Source of the DNA: Prevotella sp.
Lineage (GTDB): Bacteria; Bacteroidota; Bacteroidia; Bacteroidales; Bacteroidaceae
Direction: 5' to 3'
Assembly: GCA_021204735.1 (NCBI GenBank)
Contig: JAJPYV010000132.1
Location: forward strand, 1,859-12,067
DNA length: 10,209 bases
The notes beneath the pieces are model-generated. The model saw only the letters and a list, made by a program, of their open reading frames with translations. It ran no database searches and had not been told where the DNA came from. The position numbers were made by a program, and so were the translations under genes. The stretch's first letter is position 1; each line of letters begins with the position of its first letter. Positions 5,246-10,209 of this stretch are shown here, one piece after another.

Positions 5246-8200
5246 TTAATCATTGATGATAATCAGTTTCTGTGCTTTCGATACAGCCTGACTACTATCG
5301 GAACTTACTTTTATACGATATATATATACTCCTGTTTCCAAATGCCCTCCATTACTTCCTCTGAGATCCCAGTCAACTGTGTATGTACTCGATGTGGCTG
5401 TGCCACTTTCTTCGTGGCTCCACAAAGGGCGTCCTGAAATATCAAATACGTCAATCTGTACGTCAAGATTACTTCCTGCTCGGTCGTGGTTGATTATGAA
5501 TGTTGTACTTGTGGTTGCTGGGTTTGATGTGCAACTTACACTTAAATAGTCGGGCTTAAGGGCATTTATTACATTGAACGTAAGTTCTGCGGTGGATGAG
5601 TTGTTAAGTATATCCCATGCTCTGAATTTAAGTGTGTGCGTTCCTGATGTAAGCTCTGGAATACTGTAAAATGTAGATCCTGTGGTGTAACTGCCAAAAT
5701 CAAACGTGAAGTTGTCATTGAGATTATATGTCATATTTGCATCTCCGTCGATAATCAGCATCATGTCGTGACCAATGCCGCTCCCTGCTGCGTTGATACC
5801 ATCATTGTCGGTAACTTCTGCCACGAAATATGGCGTTGGGTTGACATTTCCTCCGTTCACAAATGATGGGGAGTTGAGATAGCAGAATATGGATGGCCCA
5901 ATGGAGTCGTTGTTCACTGTTTCTGTACCTCCAACTATAAAGTTTTCGTTATATCCATTTACTGTCTCGTATGTAGAGGTGTTTATGGCAAATATATTAA
6001 TCAATCCACTCTCGTTACTGTAACTGATATCCATAGGTACGGCAAAAGAAAGACTGAATTCGCCGTCTGTTACGCTGTTGCTGCCGCTGTAGATAGTATT
6101 GATACGGTCGTAATAGGTGAATGCCGTGGATGCGCCATCACTCGATGTGTCATTCAACCTGCATACAATCTCGCTCTTTGAGTCTCTTACTATAACAGTT
6201 GCTGTGCCGTTGAATGAGGCGTCGACAGTGGATGCGTCATTGTTTATGTGTCCTTTTAAGGTGATTTTCGAACCTGCTTTCATTGATGGCATTTCACTTG
6301 CCGAAGACACGGCTACTCCATTGATACTGTCAATTACTGCTGCTTGTTTTGGAATGTTGAGAACAAGGGCTGGGTCTCCAAGAAGTGCATATTGCAACTT
6401 GTTTATGGTAACGTCGGTTGATGTTGTTATAAGATCGTTTTTTGCTCGTCTCTGGGCTTCTCCAAGGGTTATGTACTTCCCGTCTTCGGGTGTTAGCAAT
6501 GCTGATAGAAATGCTTTATTGATTGCTTTGTTGCGGTCTACATATACTGTTCGTGCTGTACCGTAGAATGCTACCGCTCCTCCATTGGCATTGAGTATTG
6601 CTGATTCTCCGATATTGTTTTCTTGTGTGTCGAATGGCATTATGTCACACGAGGCGGTTATCCATAATGGCAGATTCTTATTGGTGAAATTCTCGAAATC
6701 TGAAAGGGTCAGCACTATTTCATGTGATATCTGGTCGGCTCTCCCATGCCCGTTGTAATTCATTATCAGCGCTCCGTTGCTCTGTTGCTCTTTTATCAAT
6801 TTTGTAACGTCGGGATAACTGTTGCCGGTTGATGAGGATACTCGATTGTATGAGTCCCACATCACTCTTTTTACGTATATTGATGGATTAATCGACTCAA
6901 TGAGCGATGCCATCTCCTCGGCGTCTTTCATGTGCTGGTTCTCATTTCCGTCATCTCCCATACACATAATGGTATTCTGCCAACTTCCTCCGTTTTCGTT
7001 CTTTATATAGTTGATAGTCTTGTCAACCAATATTTTGGCTTGGTCGGCATCTCTGGCTGGAAATCTGCCTACAGCGATATCTCCTTTATCGGTTTTGGGC
7101 GTTCCTCCTTCTCCGTCATCGAGATTACAGAAGAATCCATCATCTACATAGCAATCTGTAGAACTGAACGAGTTATCGCTTTCAAGACAGAGTAGAAAAT
7201 CGTCGGGGTCTAATGATTTACACTCTGAGGTGTTCATGCGGTTATCCCATACACAATCACCGAAAAGAAACAGATATGAAGGCATCTCATCCTCTGTTTC
7301 GGCACGGTCGTAAAGCATTTTCATGTAACGGCGGTAGGCGTTGGCATCGGGGGTGGCACTTGAAAATTCGTTGAACAATTCATCGGCTGGCACTATTCTC
7401 ACGGTCATACTGTCTTTCTGTTCATGCAGTTCTTTTATCCTCTCTGCCTGAGCAAGCAGTTTGCCTGAAGTCGGAATAATGATAACCATATCCACTGGCC
7501 CGTCTGCATGGTGGTCTTGGTTGGTTATGTTATACATGTATTCAGGGGCATCGTATGAGGTCCCCGTGAGGGTAGGGCGGGGCTTTGGGTTGGTCTCGTA
7601 TAGGGAGATATAGTCAAGACGAACAGGTCCTCCCTCGGTTGGGGTGATGGTTACGGTGTTCGTGGACTTGAAGTTGGAAATTCTGTAAGTGGATTCTGTT
7701 TCGTTGCCGTTGTCGTATGAACCCAAGGTTATCTTTTGTGTACCGATTACTGAGTCGTTTATGGCAATCTGAACTGTAGTTGCAATGCCGGCTGTTGTCC
7801 CAATTGACAAGACACCTGAGTCTGTAGCTCCTGAAGGAAGGTCGATAGTGTATGTCTTTGAGTTACCCAAAGTTACAGGGGAGTCTTCGAAAAGATTTCT
7901 TCCTCCTTGATACCATGCGTAATTGTCAATTTCATGTATTGCATGATAGTCGTCTGCTGACGGATAGAAAGAATCTACGAATGTCGTACTGTCTACAGTG
8001 AGTGGCTCATCTTCATTTTCCGTCATCAGGTAATATCCATAGTCTGAATAGGGATTTCGTGTTCGCTTCGTGGATGTTTTACTGCTCCAAGATACGGGAC
8101 CTTGCGCATGAAATAATCGCTTTCCGTCAACGGTACAGGTGGCGACTTCTTTCAAATCATCATATTCAATTAGGTCGTCTGCATTGAGTGTCTCATTTTG

Positions 8201-8815
8201 CAATGCTCCTCCATAGCCGTATATCTTTACCTTGTCAAGGTTGGTGAAACCTGCCTTTCTAATCAGTGCATCGGTTATTTGATATATTCCGGTTGATGGC
8301 ACACGGATTTTTGCCCATGTTCCTTGGGCAAGTACTGAATGCTCGGCATAGCGCCCTGAAGCGGATGTGGCTCGGCTACTGGTGCCATTAACTAATGCGG
8401 GCTTTGTCCTTGCCGTGGATTCTATTTGGAGCATGAAACTTACGAGTTTCATGTATTTTTTGTCGCGCATAACCAACGGCACGAAAGATATCTCGAGAAA
8501 TCCTTTTTTGCGCTCTACCACTGTGTTGGTCTCAATTTCGGGCAGCTCCGGCAACTCGTCGTCCGTGATTTTATCATATCGTGCACTGTCGGTATCACTC
8601 ATATTCAGAAACTCTGGATATATGATTTTGACCGTGTAAACGGAATCTTCCCATGCCTGCCCAAGTGGCATTGAATATGTGAAATATGGCAATATACTGT
8701 CAATCCTCACCTCTTCTGCAGTCAGGTTGAAGAATTTCTGGATCTTGTTGTCTGCATTCATCGTGCTACAACCCAGAAATACGAGGATCAGTAGATAAAG
8801 ACTTCTTATTTTCAT
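5246..8815 (-). CDS. porU: Type IX secretion sortase PorU (peptidase C25 family)
   Basis: The 1189-residue product is the cell-surface sortase of the T9SS, which removes the C-terminal sorting domain of cargo and attaches the protein to A-LPS. The N-terminus carries a signal sequence; Cys16 in VFLGC gives a non-canonical lipobox. A beta-rich N-terminal region (about 25-430) precedes the gingipain-like C25 domain (about 440-820). There the catalytic dyad is visible as NYNGHG (His690) and ITASCD (Cys723). The 33-residue spacing equals that of the P. gingivalis dyad as I recall it (His657, Cys690). GDIAVGRFPAR (578-588) and LQYALLGDPALVLN (807-820) are further family motifs. Immunoglobulin-like segments follow, and the last ~90 residues (DVFDISGRPLW, ETGVYIYRI) form a T9SS-type C-terminal domain. 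The ATG overlaps the upstream FAH stop by 4 nt (ATGA), suggesting translational coupling. Confidence 0.96.
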   Translation of the reverse strand: MKIRSLYLLILVFLGCSTMNADNKIQKFFNLTAEEVRIDSILPYFTYSMPLGQAWEDSVYTVKIIYPEFLNMSDTDSARYDKITDDELPELPEIETNTVVERKKGFLEISFVPLVMRDKKYMKLVSFMLQIESTARTKPALVNGTSSRATSASGRYAEHSVLAQGTWAKIRVPSTGIYQITDALIRKAGFTNLDKVKIYGYGGALQNETLNADDLIEYDDLKEVATCTVDGKRLFHAQGPVSWSSKTSTKRTRNPYSDYGYYLMTENEDEPLTVDSTTFVDSFYPSADDYHAIHEIDNYAWYQGGRNLFEDSPVTLGNSKTYTIDLPSGATDSGVLSIGTTAGIATTVQIAINDSVIGTQKITLGSYDNGNETESTYRISNFKSTNTVTITPTEGGPVRLDYISLYETNPKPRPTLTGTSYDAPEYMYNITNQDHHADGPVDMVIIIPTSGKLLAQAERIKELHEQKDSMTVRIVPADELFNEFSSATPDANAYRRYMKMLYDRAETEDEMPSYLFLFGDCVWDNRMNTSECKSLDPDDFLLCLESDNSFSSTDCYVDDGFFCNLDDGEGGTPKTDKGDIAVGRFPARDADQAKILVDKTINYIKNENGGSWQNTIMCMGDDGNENQHMKDAEEMASLIESINPSIYVKRVMWDSYNRVSSSTGNSYPDVTKLIKEQQSNGALIMNYNGHGRADQISHEIVLTLSDFENFTNKNLPLWITASCDIMPFDTQENNIGESAILNANGGAVAFYGTARTVYVDRNKAINKAFLSALLTPEDGKYITLGEAQRRAKNDLITTSTDVTINKLQYALLGDPALVLNIPKQAAVIDSINGVAVSSASEMPSMKAGSKITLKGHINNDASTVDASFNGTATVIVRDSKSEIVCRLNDTSSDGASTAFTYYDRINTIYSGSNSVTDGEFSLSFAVPMDISYSNESGLINIFAINTSTYETVNGYNENFIVGGTETVNNDSIGPSIFCYLNSPSFVNGGNVNPTPYFVAEVTDNDGINAAGSGIGHDMMLIIDGDANMTYNLNDNFTFDFGSYTTGSTFYSIPELTSGTHTLKFRAWDILNNSSTAELTFNVINALKPDYLSVSCTSNPATTSTTFIINHDRAGSNLDVQIDVFDISGRPLWSHEESGTATSSTYTVDWDLRGSNGGHLETGVYIYRIKVSSDSSQAVSKAQKLIIIND

Positions 8816-9429
8816 TTAACGTTAAATTCCAATACTTTTTTGTCTTCTATCCATCCCGTAAGATGGTCATTTATATGTACTGGCCCCACACCCACGGGTG
8901 TACCGGTATATAGCAAATCGCCCGTCTTTAATGTGAAGTTTCTACTTACGTATGCGATTATCTCATCCACAGTGAAAAGCATATCTCCTGAATAACCGTT
9001 TTGTACGGTATTTCCATTGATGTCTAAACGGAAATTCAAGGCTTGAATATCACTAATCTCTTTCATGTCTATCCACTTTCCAATCACTGCGGAACCGTCG
9101 AAACTCTTGCTCATTTCCCATGGCTTGCCCTCTGCACGCAACTGTCTTTGCAAATCTCGCGCTGTGAAATCAATCCCAACCGTTACTGCATCATAATACC
9201 TATAGGCAAATCTTTGGGGAATTGTCTTCCCAAGTTTGCAGATACGCACCACAAGTTCTGCCTCGTAATCGATGCTTCCTAACTCGTCTGGAATGAAAAA
9301 TGGTTTGCCGTTTTTCAGCAATGCCGAATCAACCTTCGAGAAAATCACAGGCTCTTTCGGTTTATATAACGCTCCATCTAACTCTTTATTGTGCTGGATG
9401 TAGTTCATTCCTATTGCAAGTATTTTCAT
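8812..9429 (-). CDS. Fumarylacetoacetate hydrolase (FAH)-family enzyme
   Basis: The 205-residue protein is a single FAH-fold domain, a cytoplasmic metal-dependent enzyme that hydrolyses, decarboxylates or hydrates 2-keto acids. Expected metal ligands are Glu56 and Glu58 in DYEAELVV and Asp87 in GIDFTARD; Lys108 in EMSKSFDG and the TGTPVGVGP loop (175-183) complete the active site. Starting at GMNY, it lacks the extra N-terminal domain of true fumarylacetoacetases and is closest to the short acylpyruvase/oxaloacetate-decarboxylase-like members. The physiological substrate cannot be decided from sequence. The gene overlaps porU by 4 nt and follows hicB by 77 bp. No TAnnTTTG promoter was found directly upstream, so the operon promoter may lie inside or before hicAB, or be non-consensus. 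Confidence 0.92.
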   Translation of the reverse strand: MKILAIGMNYIQHNKELDGALYKPKEPVIFSKVDSALLKNGKPFFIPDELGSIDYEAELVVRICKLGKTIPQRFAYRYYDAVTVGIDFTARDLQRQLRAEGKPWEMSKSFDGSAVIGKWIDMKEISDIQALNFRLDINGNTVQNGYSGDMLFTVDEIIAYVSRNFTLKTGDLLYTGTPVGVGPVHINDHLTGWIEDKKVLEFNVK

Positions 9430-9441
9430 AGTATGTATCTA

Positions 9442-9471
9442 TTATGCTCATTATACATTTTTATTGCATAA
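9442..9471. other. Short inverted repeat upstream of the FAH gene
   Basis: TTATGC (9442-9447) and GCATAA (9466-9471) are a perfect 6-bp inverted repeat with an 18-bp spacer, just upstream of the FAH start in a 77-bp AT-rich gap. It could be an operator half-site pair or chance. On the minus strand a TATAAT (9455-9450) lies between the arms, but this is not the usual Bacteroidetes -7 element. Confidence 0.2.
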
Positions 9472-9506
9472 CTTATTATTCTCCTAAAATTTCTAATGAA
9501 ATACAT

Positions 9507-9914
9507 TCAACCAATTACGGCAGTCTCGAGCTCATTCCCTATATTATGCAGACATTCTTCTATCCGACGCATAGTCTTTCCTTTCGGTACGCTGACACCT
9601 GTCGCATACCGTCTCATCAACGAGGCATTCATGCCTGCTCTTTTTGCAACACCAGAAACACTAAGGTAACTATAGTAGTTGAAAAAGGAACCGATATCGA
9701 ACTTGAAATTATATTCAAGTTCTGGCATTTCCTTACCTTCTTCTTCCATAGATTCTCTTAATTCCTGTTCTGCAATATACATATCTTCGATAGCCTCTTT
9801 TGCAGACTCTCCAAAACCTGTGAGAAAAAATCCAGGTGTATCCTCCAACACATAACATGCGAAATTCTTCTCTCCAGGCTGTTTTTCAACTTTTACTGTT
9901 ACTGTTTGCTTCAT
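9507..9914 (-). CDS. hicB: HicB-type antitoxin with HTH domain
   Basis: With the ATG at 9914 the product has 135 residues; an ATG at 9929 would add five (MINSK). The inner start fits the family's usual beginning (MKQTVTVKVEKQ). The N-terminal part (about 1-65) is the HicB partial RNase-H-like fold, with the FACYVLEDTPGFFLTGFGES segment that normally clamps HicA. The C-terminal part (about 73-127, FDIGSFFNYYSYLSVSGVAKR onwards) is a helix-turn-helix that would bind the promoter and autoregulate the operon. It follows the hicA-like gene by about 52-67 nt in the same direction, the common toxin-first order. It neutralises HicA by direct binding. Confidence 0.88.
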   Translation of the reverse strand: MKQTVTVKVEKQPGEKNFACYVLEDTPGFFLTGFGESAKEAIEDMYIAEQELRESMEEEGKEMPELEYNFKFDIGSFFNYYSYLSVSGVAKRAGMNASLMRRYATGVSVPKGKTMRRIEECLHNIGNELETAVIG

Positions 9915-9981
9915 TTTACTATTTATCATAAATACAATATACTTTACCTTATCCTTTCAATCATATTTTTTTATGTTCCGA

Positions 9982-10167
9982 TTATCGTCCGAGCATTTTC
10001 TTTAAGATTTCAGTCTCAAGTGGTCTTGCAACCTCTTTACTGCCGTGTCTTGGTACCGCAATTTGTTTTTGCGTTTTTGGTGAATACCATATATCGTGCT
10101 TCTTACCATGCTTGATAACATAACAACCTGCTTTTGTCAGCAAATCAACTAATTGATTATGTTTCAT
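9982..10167 (-). CDS. hicA: HicA-type mRNA interferase toxin
   Basis: The 61-residue protein matches HicA in size and pattern: a double-stranded-RNA-binding-like fold that cleaves translated mRNA independently of ribosome position. KHGKKHDIWYSP (19-30) contains the expected catalytic histidine (His24, in place of the more frequent GSHH context), and AVPRHGSKEVARPL (37-50) is the second family signature. The C-terminal helix ETEILKKMLGR is normal, so the toxin looks complete. The start at 10167 leaves only 42 bp to the window edge, so the operon promoter is mostly outside view. No TAnnTTTG is seen in those 42 bp; a TATATTTT near 10172-10179 is one base off. Confidence 0.9.
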   Translation of the reverse strand: MKHNQLVDLLTKAGCYVIKHGKKHDIWYSPKTQKQIAVPRHGSKEVARPLETEILKKMLGR

Positions 10168-10209
10168 TTTGAAAATATAATTAAAAGGACTCTTTGTCTA
10201 TCTTTAAAC

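Noticed and set aside
6117..6566. 149-codon plus-strand ORF opposite porU
   Set aside because: It is wholly antisense to the well-supported porU coding sequence, has no recognisable domain and no promoter, and is a shadow of porU codon usage.
9444..9761. 105-codon plus-strand ORF opposite hicB
   Set aside because: It is antisense to hicB, which has clear family features. The translated product shows no known motif.
9962..9975. CATA-T6-TATG inverted repeat between hicA and hicB, considered as a HicB operator
   Set aside because: The arms are only four bp around a homopolymer run, and it lies inside the operon rather than at its promoter.

Overview
The window looks like a chromosomal segment from a Bacteroidales bacterium, probably Prevotella-like. 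It carries a type IX secretion (T9SS) pair, porU and porV. Upstream regions hold Bacteroidetes-type promoters (TAnnTTTG at -7 with a TTG/TTTG about 18-20 bp upstream), and Shine-Dalgarno sequences are mostly absent. All recognised protein genes lie on the minus strand, so transcription runs from right to left.

From right to left: (a) a hicA-hicB toxin-antitoxin pair (10167-9507). (b) A probable housekeeping operon (9429-3379) of a fumarylacetoacetate hydrolase (FAH)-family enzyme, porU (gingipain-like sortase of the T9SS), porV (outer-membrane barrel, shuttle partner of PorU) and ispF (MEP isoprenoid pathway). The order FAH-porU-porV-ispF also occurs in Porphyromonas gingivalis, as far as I recall. 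(c) A small MerR-type regulator (3295-2948) with its own promoter. (d) A 442-bp stretch without protein genes (2506-2947). (e) Two overlapping glycosyltransferase genes, GT4 then GT2 (2505-444), probably for surface polysaccharide. (f) The first 91 codons of a transketolase (275-1, continuing beyond the left edge), with its own promoter and a long structured leader.

The most interesting region is 2677-2949. It reads as a plus-strand non-coding transcription unit in an otherwise minus-strand window. It has a good promoter (2677-2706), a basal hairpin, a degenerate tandem tract of AGGTATTAGTTATA-like units (2767-2829), and a strong intrinsic terminator (2911-2949). The terminator stem pairs fully only when read as plus-strand RNA, because three of its pairs are G-U wobbles. 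The predicted RNA is about 240 nt and I could not assign it to a known family. Its first 57 nt could also encode an 18-residue, very basic peptide from a near-leaderless GTG.

Functionally, PorV carries T9SS cargo to PorU, which cleaves the C-terminal sorting domain and links the cargo to A-LPS. The glycosyltransferases could serve cell-surface glycans but nothing here ties them to A-LPS. IspF and transketolase are central metabolism. No insertion sequence, phage gene, CRISPR array, tRNA or rRNA was seen.
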